Shown: positions 1 to 13,653, counted from the first letter of the stretch. The stretch: DNA of 64,000 nucleotides from Rhodococcus spelaei (GCF_006704125.1 NZ_VIGH01000008.1:248001-312000); one strand, 5' to 3'. Notes: a model not told the origin generated them from the letters alone. A program made the numbers and translations.

Positions 1-2
1 TC

Positions 3-554
3 ACCCTCGGCCTTCCGGTCGTGCAGTCGTTGCTCAAGGCGACCGACATTCCGCTCGACTGCCACCTGATGATCGACAACCCCGGCCGCTGGGCGCCGCC
101 GTACGCCGAGGCCGGTGCGCACAACGTCACCTTCCACGCGGAGGCCACCGACGATCCGATCGCCGTCGCCCGCGACATCCGGGCGGCCGGGGCCAAGGCG
201 GGCCTGTCCGTCAAGCCGGGCACCCCGATCGAGCCGTACCTCGAGATCCTCAAGGAGTTCGACACCCTCCTGGTGATGAGCGTCGAACCCGGCTTCGGCG
301 GGCAGTCGTTCATGCCGGAGGTACTGAGCAAGGCCGCCGCCGTCCGCAAGCTGGTGGACTCGGGTGAGCTGACCCTGCTGGTGGAGATCGACGGCGGCAT
401 CAACGTAGACACAGTCGAGGCCGCCGCCGAGGCCGGCGTCGACTGCTTCGTCGCCGGGTCCGCGGTGTACGGCGCGGCGGATCCCGCCGCCGCGGTCCGC
501 GGCCTGCGCGCCCAGGCGGCCGCCGCGTCCCCGCACCTGACGATCGTCCAGTAG
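3..554 (+). CDS. rpe: Ribulose-phosphate 3-epimerase, 5' end cut by window edge
   Basis: The enzyme interconverts ribulose 5-phosphate and xylulose 5-phosphate in the cytoplasmic pentose phosphate pathway. Only the C-terminal 183 residues lie in the window; the frame is open to the left edge, so the true start is outside. Family motifs are present in order: DCHLMID (metal-binding His), FHAEA (second metal His), SVEPGFGGQSF (phosphate loop) and VEIDGGIN (catalytic Asp). The stop lies 2 bp before ribD, so the two are co-transcribed, as in mycobacteria (Rv1408-Rv1409). Ribulose 5-phosphate is also the carbon substrate of RibB, encoded in the same cluster. Confidence 0.96.
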   Translation, partial: TLGLPVVQSLLKATDIPLDCHLMIDNPGRWAPPYAEAGAHNVTFHAEATDDPIAVARDIRAAGAKAGLSVKPGTPIEPYLEILKEFDTLLVMSVEPGFGGQSFMPEVLSKAAAVRKLVDSGELTLLVEIDGGINVDTVEAAAEAGVDCFVAGSAVYGAADPAAAVRGLRAQAAAASPHLTIVQ

Positions 555-556
555 TC

Positions 557-1579
557 GTGCCCGGCCCCGTCGAGGACGCGGTGCTCACCGCCCTGCGGGT
601 GGCTGTCGACGCGTCCGAGCAGGTGCGCGGCACCACCAGCCCCAACCCGCCCGTCGGTGCGGTGATCCTCGACGCCCACGGGGTGATCGCCGGGGTCGGA
701 GCCACCACGCCCGTCGGTGGCCCGCACGCGGAGGTGATGGCGTTGCGCGCCGCGGGTGCCCGCGCTCGCGGTGGCACCGCGGTCGTCACCCTCGAGCCCT
801 GCAACCACCAGGGCCGGACCGGTCCCTGCGCGCTCGCCCTCGTCGAGGCCGGGATCTCGCGGGTGGTCTTCGCCGCGGCGGACCCCAGCCCGCAGGCGGC
901 GGGCGGGGCGCAGACCCTGCTCGCGTCCGGAATTGAAGTTGTCGCCGGGGTGGGGGCGGACGAGGTCGAGCGCGGCCCACTGCGCGCCTGGTTGCACCGC
1001 CAGCGCACCGGCCGCTCGCACGTGACCTGGAAGTTCGCGGCCAGCCTCGACGGGCGCAGCGCCGCCGCGGACGGCACGAGCCAGTGGATCACCGGCGCGG
1101 AGTCGCGGGCCCGCGTGCATGCGCAGCGCGCGCGACTCGACGCGATCGTGGTGGGCACCGGGACGGTCCTCGCCGACGACCCCTGGCTGACCGCACGCGA
1201 TCCCGACGGCGGCCTCGCCGCACACCAACCGCTGCGAGTCGTGGTGGGGGAGAGGGAGATTCCCGCTACGGCCCGGGTCCTCGACGACGCTGCACCGACC
1301 CTGCTGATGCGCACCCGCGACCCGCACGAGGTGCTGGCCGCACTCTCCGACCACCCCGACGTCCTGCTCGAGGGTGGCCCGCACCTTGCCGGGGCCTTCC
1401 TCCAGGCGGGACTGGTCGACCGGATCCTGGCGTTCCTCTCACCGGTACTGCTCGGTGCGGGCACGGCCGCGGTGGAGGATGCTGGGGTCGGCACCATCGC
1501 ACAGGCACTGCGGTTCGAGCGGGAGTCGGTCGAGACGGTCGGCACGGACCTGCTGCTGAGCCTCACGCCCGGCGCTTGA
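557..1579 (+). CDS. ribD: Bifunctional pyrimidine deaminase/reductase of riboflavin synthesis
   Basis: RibD deaminates the GTP-derived diaminopyrimidine and then reduces its ribose side chain (second and third steps of riboflavin synthesis). The protein is 340 residues, normal for the family. The N-terminal cytidine-deaminase-like zinc domain has HAE (H57, catalytic E59) and the PC...C pair (C82 and C91 in EPCNHQGRTGPC). The C-terminal reductase domain begins near residue 150 with VTWKFAASLDGRSA. The GTG start is chosen because it sits 2 bp after the rpe stop and the N-terminus aligns with the family. The next gene, ribE, follows after 59 bp. Confidence 0.95.
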   Translation: MPGPVEDAVLTALRVAVDASEQVRGTTSPNPPVGAVILDAHGVIAGVGATTPVGGPHAEVMALRAAGARARGGTAVVTLEPCNHQGRTGPCALALVEAGISRVVFAAADPSPQAAGGAQTLLASGIEVVAGVGADEVERGPLRAWLHRQRTGRSHVTWKFAASLDGRSAAADGTSQWITGAESRARVHAQRARLDAIVVGTGTVLADDPWLTARDPDGGLAAHQPLRVVVGEREIPATARVLDDAAPTLLMRTRDPHEVLAALSDHPDVLLEGGPHLAGAFLQAGLVDRILAFLSPVLLGAGTAAVEDAGVGTIAQALRFERESVETVGTDLLLSLTPGA

Positions 1580-1638
1580 CGCAGTGATCTTCACCACAAC
1601 AATGCAGTCACAAACAACAACGCGAGGAGCGGACTGAA

Positions 1639-2247
1639 GTGTTCACCGGGATCGTCGAAGAACTGGGCGAGATCGTCGCCAAGGAGGACCTCACCGACGC
1701 CGCACGATTCACCGTGCGCGGTCCGCTGGTCACCTCCGACGCGTCGCACGGGGACTCAATCGCGGTCAACGGCGTGTGCCTGACCGTCGTCGACGTTTTG
1801 GACGGGGACAGCTTCACCGCCGACGTGATGGCCGAGACCCTCAACCGGTCCAGCCTGGGGGCGCTCGAGGTCGGCAGCCGCGTCAACCTCGAACGGGCGG
1901 CGGCGCTGAACAGCCGACTCGGCGGACACCTGGTGCAGGGCCACGTCGACGCCACCGGCGAGATCGTCAGCCGGTCGCCCTCGGAGAACTGGGAGGTTGT
2001 GCGCATCTCGCTGCCCGCCTCGATCTCCCGCTACGTGGTGGAGAAGGGTTCGATCACCGTCGACGGCGTCTCGTTGACCGTCTCGGCGCTCGGCTCCGAC
2101 GAGAACGGCGAGTACTTCGAGATCTCGCTGATCCCGACCACCCTGGAGTTGACGGTGCTGGGCAAGGCCGCGCCGGGCACCCCGGTCAACCTCGAGGTGG
2201 ACGTCATCGCCAAGTACGTCGAACGACTGCAGACCGCCGGCCGGTAG
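1639..2247 (+). CDS. ribE: Riboflavin synthase, alpha subunit
   Basis: The enzyme dismutates two molecules of 6,7-dimethyl-8-ribityllumazine to riboflavin and the pyrimidine substrate of RibH. It is 202 residues with two lumazine-binding beta-barrel repeats: the first starts [10 protein letters not shown], the second near residue 98 with [15 protein letters not shown], the usual internal duplication. The GTG start has an AGGAG ribosome-binding site about 10 bp upstream. Called ribC in mycobacterial nomenclature (Rv1412). No FMN-riboswitch-like structure is evident in the short gaps on either side. Confidence 0.95.
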   Translation: MFTGIVEELGEIVAKEDLTDAARFTVRGPLVTSDASHGDSIAVNGVCLTVVDVLDGDSFTADVMAETLNRSSLGALEVGSRVNLERAAALNSRLGGHLVQGHVDATGEIVSRSPSENWEVVRISLPASISRYVVEKGSITVDGVSLTVSALGSDENGEYFEISLIPTTLELTVLGKAAPGTPVNLEVDVIAKYVERLQTAGR

Positions 2248-2278
2248 GTCGCGTTTCGGTCCCCGTGCCCGGGGGTCG

Positions 2279-2284
2279 TACTGT
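2279..2284 (+). promoter_or_regulatory. Candidate -10 box for an internal ribBA promoter
   Basis: TACTGT fits the actinobacterial TANNNT -10 pattern and lies in the 92-bp gap between ribE and ribBA, about 55 bp before the chosen ribBA start. No clear -35 is seen, so this is a weak call by pattern only. Confidence 0.3.
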
Positions 2285-2339
2285 TGAGGTGCACCTTTCC
2301 AGGGTGGACGAAGCATTCAAGACTGATGGAGCGCAGCAC

Positions 2340-4530
<2,191 letters not shown>

Positions 4531-4568
4531 GCACTCTCGCCCGCCGTCGCGGTGTCGGCGGGGGCGAC

Positions 4569-4574
4569 TAGCCT
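4569..4574 (+). promoter_or_regulatory. -10 box of a leaderless uvrC promoter
   Basis: TAGCCT ends 7 bp before the uvrC GTG at 4582, so transcription should start at or within a base of the start codon. This supports the 4582 start over the upstream in-frame GTG at 4552. Confidence 0.5.
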
Positions 4575-4581
4575 GGATGAC

Positions 4582-6720
4582 GTGCCCGATCCAGCCACCT
4601 ACCGTCCCGCCGCCGGAACCATCCCGGTCGCGCCTGGTGTGTACAAGTTTCGCGATCCGCACGGCCGGGTCATCTACGTCGGCAAGGCGAAGAGCCTGCG
4701 CAGCAGGCTGAACTCGTACTTCGCGGACGTGGCCTCGCTGCACCCGCGGACCCGCCAGATGGTCACCACCGCGGGCTCCGTCGAGTGGACGGTGGTCGGC
4801 ACCGAGGTCGAAGCGCTGCAGCTCGAGTACAACTGGATCAAGGAGTTCGACCCGCGGTTCAACGTCCGTTACCGCGACGACAAGACCTATCCGGTGCTCG
4901 CGGTGACGCTGAACGAGGAGTACCCGCGGCTGTTCGTCTACCGCGGACCGCGTCGTAAGGGTGTGCGGTACTTCGGGCCGTACTCCCACGCCTGGGCCAT
5001 CCGCGAGACCCTCGACCTGCTGCTGCGGGTGTTCCCGGCACGCACCTGCTCGGCGGGAGTGTTCAAGCGGCACAACCAGATCGGCAGGCCCTGCCTGCTC
5101 GGTTACATCGACAAGTGCTCGGCGCCGTGCGTCGGACGGGTCAGTGCTGCCGAGCATCGCGGCATCGTCGAGGACTTCTGCGACTTCCTCGCGGGCCGCA
5201 CCGACAAGCTGGTGCGCGAGCTGGAGTCGCGCATGCAGTCCGCCTCCGACGACCTCGACTTCGAGACCGCGGCCCGGCTCCGCGACGACCTGGGGGCGCT
5301 GCGGAAGGCCCTGGAGAAGCAGGCGGTGGTGTTCGGCGACGGCACCGACGCCGACGTCGTGGCGTTCGCCGCCGACGACCTCGAGGCGGCGGTCCAGGTG
5401 TTCCACGTCCGCGGCGGACGGGTGCGCGGGCAGCGCGGCTGGGTGGTCGAGCGCTCCGGCGACAGCAGCGACGGACAGGACGGCGGCACCGGCCAGGACA
5501 GCGGTCAGGACAGCGAATTGGGGGACCTCGTCGAGCAGTTCCTGACCCAGTTCTACGGTGAGCAGGCGGCCCTGACCGACCAGTCGGAGTTGCAGGCGGA
5601 CAAGGCGACCGTCGTTCCGCGGGAGGTGCTGGTGCCGGTGCTCCCGCCCAACGCTCCGCAGCTGCAGGAGTGGCTCAGCGGTCTGCGCGGGTCCTCGGTG
5701 GCGTTGCGGGTTCCCCAGCGTGGTGACAAGAAGGCGCTCGCCGAGACGGTCGAGCGGAACGCGAAAGAAGCTCTGGCGCAACACAAGCTGCGGCGGGCGG
5801 GTGACCTCACCTCGCGGTCGGCGGCGCTGCAGGGTATTCAGGATGCGCTGGACCTGGACCAGGCGCCGTTGCGGATCGAGTGCATCGACATCAGCCACGT
5901 CCAGGGCACCGACGTCGTGGCCTCGCTGGTGGTGTTCGAGGACGGTTTGCCGCGCAAGTCCGACTACCGGCACTACTCGATCAAAGAGGCCGCGGGGGAC
6001 GGGCGTTCGGACGACGTGGCGAGCATCGCCGAGGTCACTCGCCGCCGGTTCCTACGGCATTCCTCGGATGCCGCGCCGCTGGCTGTCGTTGCCGCGCCTG
6101 AGGATTCGGACGGCGGCGGCGGAGGTGACCTGGCGCCGGAAGCGGCACTGGACCCGCAGACCGGTCGCCCGCGCCGATTCGCCTACCCGCCCAACCTGTT
6201 CGTGGTGGACGGTGGGCAGCCGCAGGTGACCGCGGCCGCAGCCGTCCTCGACGAGTTGGGTGTCACCGACGTCGCAGTGGTCGGGCTCGCGAAGCGACTC
6301 GAGGAGGTGTGGGTGCCGGGCGAGCCCGATCCGGTGATCCTGCCGCGCACCAGCGAGGCGCTCTTCCTGCTGCAGCGGGTTCGGGACGAAGCGCATCGCT
6401 TCGCCATCACGTTCCATCGCAGCAAACGCTCGCGCCGGATGACCGCCTCGGCGCTGGATTCGGTGCGGGGGCTCGGTGAGGCCCGGCGCACCGCGCTGGT
6501 CACGCATTTCGGCTCCGTCGCCAAGCTCAAACAGGCGACCGTGGAGGAGATCACGGCGGTGCCGGGAGTCGGTGTCACGACCGCACGGGCGGTGCTCGCA
6601 GCCCTCGGTGGTGAAACGAAACCGGCCGGCGAAGGCGATGACACTGTGGCAGACCGCGCGGTAGGGAATGATGAGCGCAGCGCGAAGTCGGGCACATCGA
6701 TCATCAGCGTGACGGATTGA
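4582..6720 (+). CDS. uvrC: Excinuclease ABC subunit C
   Basis: UvrC makes both incisions in nucleotide excision repair. The protein is 712 residues. The N-terminal GIY-YIG nuclease is seen as PGVYKFRD...[14 protein letters not shown]; a UVR UvrB-contact motif lies near residue 235 ([15 protein letters not shown]); the C-terminal RNase H-like nuclease has [12 protein letters not shown] and VVDGGQPQV; tandem helix-hairpin-helix motifs follow ([33 protein letters not shown]). Two low-complexity inserts are unusual: a Gly/Asp/Gln/Ser stretch near residues 292-314 and a Gly/Asp stretch near 510-520. The start gives MPDPATYRP, as in mycobacterial UvrC. Confidence 0.95.
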   Translation: MPDPATYRPAAGTIPVAPGVYKFRDPHGRVIYVGKAKSLRSRLNSYFADVASLHPRTRQMVTTAGSVEWTVVGTEVEALQLEYNWIKEFDPRFNVRYRDDKTYPVLAVTLNEEYPRLFVYRGPRRKGVRYFGPYSHAWAIRETLDLLLRVFPARTCSAGVFKRHNQIGRPCLLGYIDKCSAPCVGRVSAAEHRGIVEDFCDFLAGRTDKLVRELESRMQSASDDLDFETAARLRDDLGALRKALEKQAVVFGDGTDADVVAFAADDLEAAVQVFHVRGGRVRGQRGWVVERSGDSSDGQDGGTGQDSGQDSELGDLVEQFLTQFYGEQAALTDQSELQADKATVVPREVLVPVLPPNAPQLQEWLSGLRGSSVALRVPQRGDKKALAETVERNAKEALAQHKLRRAGDLTSRSAALQGIQDALDLDQAPLRIECIDISHVQGTDVVASLVVFEDGLPRKSDYRHYSIKEAAGDGRSDDVASIAEVTRRRFLRHSSDAAPLAVVAAPEDSDGGGGGDLAPEAALDPQTGRPRRFAYPPNLFVVDGGQPQVTAAAAVLDELGVTDVAVVGLAKRLEEVWVPGEPDPVILPRTSEALFLLQRVRDEAHRFAITFHRSKRSRRMTASALDSVRGLGEARRTALVTHFGSVAKLKQATVEEITAVPGVGVTTARAVLAALGGETKPAGEGDDTVADRAVGNDERSAKSGTSIISVTD

Positions 6721-6737
6721 GGGAGGGCGGGGGCGGA

Positions 6738-7637
6738 GTGAACGACCGAACCGACGAAGGCGAGACCGGCATCGACGTCGCCCTCGTCACGGGCCTGTCG
6801 GGCGCGGGTCGGGGGACCGCGGCGAAGGTGCTCGAGGACATGGGCTGGTACGTCGCAGACAATCTGCCGCCCGAACTGATCTCCCGGATGGTCGACCTCG
6901 GGCTCGACCCGGCCTCCCGGATACCGAAGCTCGCGGTGGTCGTCGACGTGCGCAGCCGACTGTTCAGCAACGAGCTCGTCTCGGTGATCAAGGAAGTGGC
7001 GGCCAAGACCACTCGGACGCGGGTGCTCTTCCTGGAGGCCACCGACCAGGTTCTGGTGCAGCGGTTCGAACACGTGCGGCGCAGTCATCCGCTGCAGGCC
7101 GACGGCGTCGACGGGACTCTCGTCGAGGGCATCGCGGACGAGCGTGCGCGGCTCGCCCCGGTCAAGGCTGACGCGGACCTGGTGATCGACACGTCCGCGC
7201 TGTCCGTGCACCAACTGCGCCAGAAGATCGAGTCCGCTTTCGGTGGCGGCTCGGCGCCGTCGGTCGCGGTCACCGTACAGTCGTTCGGATTCAAGTACGG
7301 ACTGCCGATGGACGCCGACCTGGTGTGCGACGTCCGGTTCCTGCCCAACCCGCACTGGGTGCCGGAGCTGCGCGAGCACACCGGCCAGGAGGCGCCGGTG
7401 CGGGACTTCGTACTCGGGCAGGACGGTGCCGAGGACTACCTCGACACCTATCACCACGTGGTCGAGCTGACGACCAACGGATACCGTCGAGAGGGCAAGC
7501 GGTACATGACGATTGCGGTGGGATGCACCGGTGGCAAACATCGGAGCGTCGCGATGGCGGAGGCCCTCGCGGGCCGGCTCGCGGGCGACGAGTGCATCAC
7601 GGTCAAGGTCGTGCACCGCGACCTGGGGCGCGAATGA
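6738..7637 (+). CDS. rapZ: RapZ-family nucleotide-binding protein
   Basis: A P-loop protein of 299 residues. The Walker A-like GLSGAGRGTA near residue 18 and the C-terminal GCTGGKHRSVAMAEAL are hallmarks of RapZ/YvcJ. In E. coli RapZ is an RNase adaptor for amino-sugar control; in actinobacteria its partner is not settled. The GTG at 6738 follows a purine-rich GGGCGGGGGCGGA stretch; a TTG at 6717 is possible but overlaps the uvrC stop. The 4-bp overlap with yvcK and the order rapZ-yvcK-whiA are conserved across Gram-positives (Rv1421-Rv1423). Confidence 0.93.
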   Translation: MNDRTDEGETGIDVALVTGLSGAGRGTAAKVLEDMGWYVADNLPPELISRMVDLGLDPASRIPKLAVVVDVRSRLFSNELVSVIKEVAAKTTRTRVLFLEATDQVLVQRFEHVRRSHPLQADGVDGTLVEGIADERARLAPVKADADLVIDTSALSVHQLRQKIESAFGGGSAPSVAVTVQSFGFKYGLPMDADLVCDVRFLPNPHWVPELREHTGQEAPVRDFVLGQDGAEDYLDTYHHVVELTTNGYRREGKRYMTIAVGCTGGKHRSVAMAEALAGRLAGDECITVKVVHRDLGRE

Positions 7638-8710
7638 CGGCCGACGACAAGGCGGTCGCAGCGGGTGCGTCCAACGATCGGCAACAGCCGTCGATCGTGG
7701 CACTCGGCGGCGGTCACGGTCTCTACGCGACTCTCAGTGCGGCGCGCAGACTGAGCTCCGACGTCACCGCCGTCGTGACCGTCGCGGACGACGGCGGCTC
7801 GTCCGGCAGGCTGCGCTCCGAACTCGGCGTGATCCCGCCCGGCGATCTGCGTATGGCGCTCGCGGCGCTGTCCGGACACGAGCCCGCCCGGAGTGGAGCC
7901 GGCGGAACGACCCATCCAGACGTGCAGACGTGGACGAAGACCGTCCAGCACCGTTTCGGTGGCACCGGGGCGCTCGCGGGGCACTCGGTGGGCAACCTGA
8001 TCCTCGCCGGCCTCACCGAGGTTCTCGGCGACACGGTGGCGGCCCTCGACGAGATGGGCCGGCTGCTGCGGATCGAGGGTCGGGTGCTGCCGATGTCCCC
8101 GATCGCCCTCGCGATCGAGGCGGACGTGGTGGGCCTCGAGGCGGACCCGAGGGTGAGCCGCTGCATCCGCGGACAGGTCGCGGTCGCGACCACACCGGGC
8201 AAGGTGCGTCGGGTGAGGCTGCTGCCGTCGAACCCGCCGGCCTGCGCCGAGGCCGTCGAAGCGATCGACCGAGCCGATCTCGTCCTGCTCGGTCCGGGCT
8301 CGTGGTTCACCAGTGTCATCCCGCACGTGTTGGTGCCGGACCTGCTGGCGGCCCTCACCGAGACGACCGCGCGGAAGGCACTGATCCTGAACCTGGCTCC
8401 CGAACCGGGGGAGACGGCGGGCTTCTCCGCCGAGCGGCACCTGCACGTGCTGTCCCAGCACGCGCCCGAACTGACCGTCGACGACGTCGTCGTGGATTCG
8501 GGGTCGGTCCCCGAGGGCGGTGAACGCGAACACCTGCACCGGGCGGCCCGACAACTGGGTGCCGAGGTCAGCTACGCCGACGTCGCGGAAAGCGGAACAG
8601 CCATCCATCACGCGGGCAAGTTGGCCGCGGCACTCGATCGAATCGTGTCCCTCGCAGCGGCGCGGGACCGACAGGCAACACCGGGAAGGGAGACCACTTC
8701 GTGGCAATGA
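7634..8710 (+). CDS. yvcK: YvcK / CofD-like gluconeogenesis factor
   Basis: A 358-residue member of the YvcK/CofD fold, which binds UDP-sugars and in Bacillus and mycobacteria influences cell-wall precursor supply and growth on gluconeogenic carbon. Seen motifs: [13 protein letters not shown] (nucleotide loop), [24 protein letters not shown] and [13 protein letters not shown]. It is YvcK rather than CofD by its neighbours and by the YvcK-type N-terminus. ATG overlaps the rapZ stop; the C-terminus overlaps whiA by 10 bp. Confidence 0.93.
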   Translation: MTADDKAVAAGASNDRQQPSIVALGGGHGLYATLSAARRLSSDVTAVVTVADDGGSSGRLRSELGVIPPGDLRMALAALSGHEPARSGAGGTTHPDVQTWTKTVQHRFGGTGALAGHSVGNLILAGLTEVLGDTVAALDEMGRLLRIEGRVLPMSPIALAIEADVVGLEADPRVSRCIRGQVAVATTPGKVRRVRLLPSNPPACAEAVEAIDRADLVLLGPGSWFTSVIPHVLVPDLLAALTETTARKALILNLAPEPGETAGFSAERHLHVLSQHAPELTVDDVVVDSGSVPEGGEREHLHRAARQLGAEVSYADVAESGTAIHHAGKLAAALDRIVSLAAARDRQATPGRETTSWQ

Positions 8711-9684
8711 CAGCGGAGGTCAAGGACGAGCTGAGCAGGCTCGCCGTGACCCAGGTCTCTGCCCGCAAGGCCGAGGTATCGGCGTTGCTGAGGTTCGCGG
8801 GCGGACTGCACATCGTCGCCGGTCGGGTGGTGGTGGAGGCCGAGGTCGACCTCGGTTCCACCGCTCGACGGCTGCGCGGCGAGATCTTCGACCTGTACGG
8901 GTACGGATCGGACGTGCATGTGCTCGGCGCGGGCGGACTGCGCAAGACCGCCCGCTACATCGTGCGGGTGTCCAAGGAGGGCGAGGCGCTGGCGCGTCAG
9001 ACCGGACTGCTCGACCTGCGCGGTCGACCGGTACGCGGGCTGCCCGCCCAGGTGGTCGGCGGCAGCGTCGTCGACTCGGAGGCGGCGTGGCGAGGCGCGT
9101 TCCTGGCACACGGGTCGCTCACCGAACCGGGCCGGTCGTCGGCGCTCGAGGTGAGTTGCCCGGGGCCGGAGGCCGCGCTGGCGTTGGTCGGCGCGGCGCG
9201 CCGACTCGGCGTGGCGGCCAAGGCCCGCGAGGTGCGTGGCAGCGACCGGGTGGTGGTGCGGGACGGCGAGGCCATCGGCGCGCTGCTGACGAGGATGGGC
9301 GCCCAGGACACCCGGCTGGTCTGGGAGGAGCGCCGGATGCGGCGTGAGGTCCGGGCCACCGCGAACCGGCTGGCGAACTTCGACGACGCGAACCTGCGGC
9401 GGTCGGCCCGGGCGGCGGTGGCCGCGGCAGCGCGGGTGGAGCGGGCACTCGAGATCCTCGGCGAGGACGTCCCCGACCACCTCGCTGCGGCGGGCAGTCT
9501 GCGCGTACAGCATCGGCAGGCCTCCCTCGAGGAGCTCGGTCAGCTGGCCGATCCGCCGATGACCAAGGACGCCGTCGCGGGCCGGATCCGTCGGCTGCTG
9601 TCCATGGCGGATCGAAAGGCGAAGGAAACGGGGATCCCGGACACGGAGTCCGCGGTGACCGCGGATCTGCTCGACGAGGCGTAG
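8701..9684 (+). CDS. whiA: WhiA sporulation/cell-division regulator
   Basis: A 327-residue DNA-binding protein with an N-terminal fold related to LAGLIDADG homing endonucleases and a C-terminal helix-turn-helix (around [20 protein letters not shown] and [21 protein letters not shown]). In Streptomyces WhiA controls sporulation septation; in non-sporulating relatives it is retained for division-related control. GTG at 8701 and ATG at 8707 are both possible starts; 8701 gives the [11 protein letters not shown] form. Confidence 0.94.
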   Translation: MAMTAEVKDELSRLAVTQVSARKAEVSALLRFAGGLHIVAGRVVVEAEVDLGSTARRLRGEIFDLYGYGSDVHVLGAGGLRKTARYIVRVSKEGEALARQTGLLDLRGRPVRGLPAQVVGGSVVDSEAAWRGAFLAHGSLTEPGRSSALEVSCPGPEAALALVGAARRLGVAAKAREVRGSDRVVVRDGEAIGALLTRMGAQDTRLVWEERRMRREVRATANRLANFDDANLRRSARAAVAAAARVERALEILGEDVPDHLAAAGSLRVQHRQASLEELGQLADPPMTKDAVAGRIRRLLSMADRKAKETGIPDTESAVTADLLDEA

Positions 9685-9726
9685 CGCGGGGAATCGGGAG
9701 ATGTTCCCGCCGTGGGAGCTGGGTGA

Positions 9727-10818
<1,092 letters not shown>

Positions 10819-10823
10819 TAACT

Positions 10824-12035
10824 GTGACAGTAAAGACACTCAAGGATCTGCTGGACGAGGGCGTCACGGGCCGCACCGTGCTGGTGCGCTCGGACCTCAA
10901 CGTCCCGCTGGACAACGGCACGATCACCGATCCGGGCCGCATCATCGCGTCCGCGCCGACCATCCGTGCACTGGCCGAGGCCGGCGCCAAGGTGATCGTG
11001 ATGGCGCACCTGGGCCGTCCCAAGGGGGAGGTCGTCGCGGCGCTCTCCCTGGCCCCGGTCGCCGCGAAGCTGGGCGAGGTGCTCGGACGCAACGTCCAGC
11101 TGGCGGGCGACGTCGTCGGTCAGGACGCGCTGGCGCGTTCGGAGGGTCTCACCGACGGCGACGTGCTCCTGCTGGAGAACATCCGTTTCGATCCGCGTGA
11201 GACCAGCAAGGACGACGCCGAGCGGCTCGCGTTGGCGAAGGCGCTCGTGGAGCTCACCGACATGAACGGTGCGTTCGTCTCCGACGGCTTCGGTGTGGTG
11301 CACCGCAAGCAGGCGTCGGTCTACGACGTCGCGACGCTGCTGCCGCACTACGCGGGCACCCTGGTCGCCACCGAGGTCGAGGTCCTGCAGAAGCTGACGC
11401 AGGAGTCGGAGCGGCCGTACGCGGTCGTGCTCGGCGGCTCGAAGGTCTCGGACAAGCTGGCCGTGATCGAGGCGTTGGCCACCAAGGCCGACACCCTGGT
11501 CATCGGCGGCGGCATGTTCTACACCTTCCTTGCCGCGCAGGGGATATCCGTCGGCAACTCGCTGTGCGAGGAGTCGATGATCGACACCTGCAAGGATCTG
11601 CTCGAGCGGTTCGCCGACGTCATCCACATCCCGCAGGATGTGGTGATCGCCGACTCGTTCTCCGCCGATGCGGAGTCCAGGACGGTCTCGGCGCTGGATA
11701 TCCCGGACGGCTGGATGGGCCTCGACATCGGACCGGACTCGGTGGAGCGCTTCGCGGCGATCCTCGGGGCCGCGAAGACGGTGTTCTGGAACGGCCCGAT
11801 GGGCGTGTTCGAGTTCGCGAAGTTCTCGGACGGCACCAAGGGTGTGGCCGAGGCGATCATCGGTGCGACCGCCAAGGGCGCGTTCAGCGTCGTCGGCGGC
11901 GGCGACTCCGCGGCCGCGGTCCGGCTGCTGGGCCTGCCCGAGGACGGCTTCTCGCACATCTCCACCGGCGGCGGCGCCTCCCTCGAGTACCTCGAGGGCA
12001 AGTCGCTCCCCGGCATCGAAGCGCTGGAGGCGTAG
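10824..12035 (+). CDS. pgk: Phosphoglycerate kinase
   Basis: ATP-forming step of glycolysis; 403 residues. Recognised by [14 protein letters not shown] at the N-terminus (substrate loop), [29 protein letters not shown] and the nucleotide-binding FNGPMGVFE-like segment ([11 protein letters not shown]) and [12 protein letters not shown] start 5 bp after gap; stop 2 bp before tpiA. Confidence 0.97.
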   Translation: MTVKTLKDLLDEGVTGRTVLVRSDLNVPLDNGTITDPGRIIASAPTIRALAEAGAKVIVMAHLGRPKGEVVAALSLAPVAAKLGEVLGRNVQLAGDVVGQDALARSEGLTDGDVLLLENIRFDPRETSKDDAERLALAKALVELTDMNGAFVSDGFGVVHRKQASVYDVATLLPHYAGTLVATEVEVLQKLTQESERPYAVVLGGSKVSDKLAVIEALATKADTLVIGGGMFYTFLAAQGISVGNSLCEESMIDTCKDLLERFADVIHIPQDVVIADSFSADAESRTVSALDIPDGWMGLDIGPDSVERFAAILGAAKTVFWNGPMGVFEFAKFSDGTKGVAEAIIGATAKGAFSVVGGGDSAAAVRLLGLPEDGFSHISTGGGASLEYLEGKSLPGIEALEA

Positions 12036-12037
12036 GC

Positions 12038-12823
12038 ATGGCACGTAAGCCGCTCATCGCCGGCAACTGGAAGATGAACCTCAACCACCTCGAGGCCATC
12101 GCCCTGGTGCAGAAGATCGCATTCTCGTTGCCCGCGAAGTACTTCGACAAGGTCGACGTGACGGTGATTCCTCCGTTCACTGACATCCGCAGCGTGCAGA
12201 CGCTGGTCGAGGGCGACAAGCTCCTGCTCACCTACGGTGCGCAGGACGTCTCGGCGCAGGACTCGGGTGCGTTCACCGGCGAGATCAGTGGTGCGATGCT
12301 GGCCAAGCTCGGCTGCACCTACGTCGTGGTCGGACACTCGGAGCGTCGCACGCTGCACGGGGAGACCGACGAGACGGTGCTCGCCAAGACCAAGGCGGCG
12401 CTGAAGAACGGGCTCACCCCGATCGTGTGCATCGGCGAGGGCCTCGACATCCGCGAGGTGGGCGAGCACGTGGCGTACAACGTCGCCCAGCTGCGGGGCT
12501 CGCTCGCCGGTCTGTCCGCGGACGAGATCTCGAAGATCGTCGTCGCGTACGAGCCGGTGTGGGCCATCGGCACCGGTCGCGTCGCCTCCGCGGCGGATGC
12601 GCAGGAGGTGTGCAAGGCGGTCCGCGACGAGCTGGTCGCGCTCGCCTCGGCTGAGGTCGCCGCCGGTGTCCGGGTGCTCTACGGCGGCTCGGTCAACGCG
12701 AAGAACGTCGGCGAACTGGTCGCGCAGCCCGACATCGACGGGGGACTGGTCGGCGGTGCCTCGCTCAAGGCCGACGAGTTCGCGACGCTGTCTGCCATCG
12801 CTGCGGGCGGTCCGCTGCCGTGA
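12038..12823 (+). CDS. tpiA: Triosephosphate isomerase
   Basis: 261-residue TIM barrel interconverting dihydroxyacetone phosphate and glyceraldehyde 3-phosphate. N-terminal AGNWKMN (catalytic Lys), VVGHSERR (catalytic His) and [11 protein letters not shown] (catalytic Glu plus loop 6) are all intact. Last gene of gap-pgk-tpiA; an intrinsic terminator follows 21 bp downstream. Confidence 0.97.
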   Translation: MARKPLIAGNWKMNLNHLEAIALVQKIAFSLPAKYFDKVDVTVIPPFTDIRSVQTLVEGDKLLLTYGAQDVSAQDSGAFTGEISGAMLAKLGCTYVVVGHSERRTLHGETDETVLAKTKAALKNGLTPIVCIGEGLDIREVGEHVAYNVAQLRGSLAGLSADEISKIVVAYEPVWAIGTGRVASAADAQEVCKAVRDELVALASAEVAAGVRVLYGGSVNAKNVGELVAQPDIDGGLVGGASLKADEFATLSAIAAGGPLP

Positions 12824-12844
12824 TCTGACGATCGCAGAACGAAT

Positions 12845-12888
12845 GCCGGTGGGCACGGGGACCTTTCGAGGATCCCGTGCCCACCGGC
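12845..12888 (+). terminator. Intrinsic terminator after tpiA
   Basis: A perfect 15-bp inverted repeat (GCCGGTGGGCACGGG at 12845-12859 with its complement at 12874-12888) encloses a 14-nt loop and is followed by GTTTC. It lacks a long U-tract, as is common in high-GC actinobacteria. It marks the end of the glycolytic operon and the left edge of the accessory block. Confidence 0.8.
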
Positions 12889-12916
12889 GTTTCACGCGGC
12901 CGGTGTTCGCGGTTCC

Positions 12917-13137
12917 CTACGTCGGTGTCGATGCCTCGAGGATCTGCTTCAGTCGGGACAGGTCCTTGACGTTCGCCGTCCGCATGGCCATCGCCATGAC
13001 CGGTGCCGCAGGCGTCGAGAATTTCCGGGAGGAGTTCGGCGACCTCGTACGTGTCGGTCAGGGTGCGGCCGAGGAACCGCGCGGTGAAACGCGTGCGTGA
13101 GGTGGGTGGGGCGAAGGTGCTGACGCTCGACGCGTGA
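12917..13137 (-). pseudogene. Broken C-terminal fragment of an SRPBCC/polyketide-cyclase-like gene
   Basis: Two out-of-frame pieces on the minus strand resemble one SRPBCC-type protein. The first (about 13137-13025) reads VSTFAPPTSRTRFTARFLGR then TLTDTYEVAELLP; the second (about 13025-12917) reads RKFSTPAAPVMAMAMRTAN then VKDLSRLKQIL and ends at a TAG. In intact relatives about 30 residues separate these segments, so a deletion that also shifts the frame lies near 13025. The N-terminal half is absent: the Imm5-like gene ends directly upstream. No start codon or ribosome-binding site fits, so it is called a pseudogene. The family assignment is from memory of the motif pattern. Confidence 0.6.
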
Positions 13138-13653
13138 TCAGCAGTCGAAGACGGACCAGCAGATGTCGTTCCGCCACCGCTGGTCGTCGAGTACGAGTTC
13201 GCGAATCGCCTCCGGGAGCTGGTCGCGCTGCCACTGGCACTCGAGTCGCCCTGCGGCGTCGCCCTCGCCTCCCGGCGCGGCAGCACGTGCCGCCTTGATC
13301 GCGTAGGCGGCCGCACCGAGCTCGTGCGCGGCGACGTGCGCGACGGCCCCGGCTTGGCCGGCGGCGTACGCGGCATGGCGCGGCGCCCCGGTCAGGTCTC
13401 TCGCCGCGCCCATCGCGTGGCCGCCCGCCGCACGAGCCTGGGTCATCGTGACCTCGCCACGCACCCACGCGCGGGCATGCTCGATCGCCTCACGCGGCCG
13501 TGGGTCCTCGGGCCGAGCCGACTCGAAGAGGTCGAGGACGTGCTCCGCGCAGGATGCCGCCCACAGCGCGAGGAGATGGTGGTCCGGATCGGTGAGGGTC
13601 CCACCGCGCCGGACCGTCACGAAGCGAGGGTCCCGGACCTTCGGAAGGATCAT
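13138..13653 (-). CDS. Imm5-like putative immunity protein
   Basis: A 171-residue Ala/His/Arg-rich helical protein of the actinobacterial 'putative immunity protein' (Imm-5-like) family, recognised by the start ILPKVRDPRFVTVRRGGTL, a central block of repeated Ala/His helices (AARDLTGAPRHAAYAAGQAG) and the end LPEAIRELVLDDQRWRNDI. The ATG at 13653 has GGAGAGG about 9 bp upstream; the frame extends further but without a better site. The family name comes from comparative genomics of polymorphic toxins; no toxin gene is visible nearby, so an immunity role here is unproven. It directly abuts the broken SRPBCC gene. Confidence 0.65.
   Translation of the reverse strand: MILPKVRDPRFVTVRRGGTLTDPDHHLLALWAASCAEHVLDLFESARPEDPRPREAIEHARAWVRGEVTMTQARAAGGHAMGAARDLTGAPRHAAYAAGQAGAVAHVAAHELGAAAYAIKAARAAAPGGEGDAAGRLECQWQRDQLPEAIRELVLDDQRWRNDICWSVFDC

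Noticed and set aside
1580-2339. FMN riboswitch in the riboflavin cluster
   Set aside because: The gaps before ribE (59 bp) and ribBA (92 bp) are too short and lack the conserved RFN segments.
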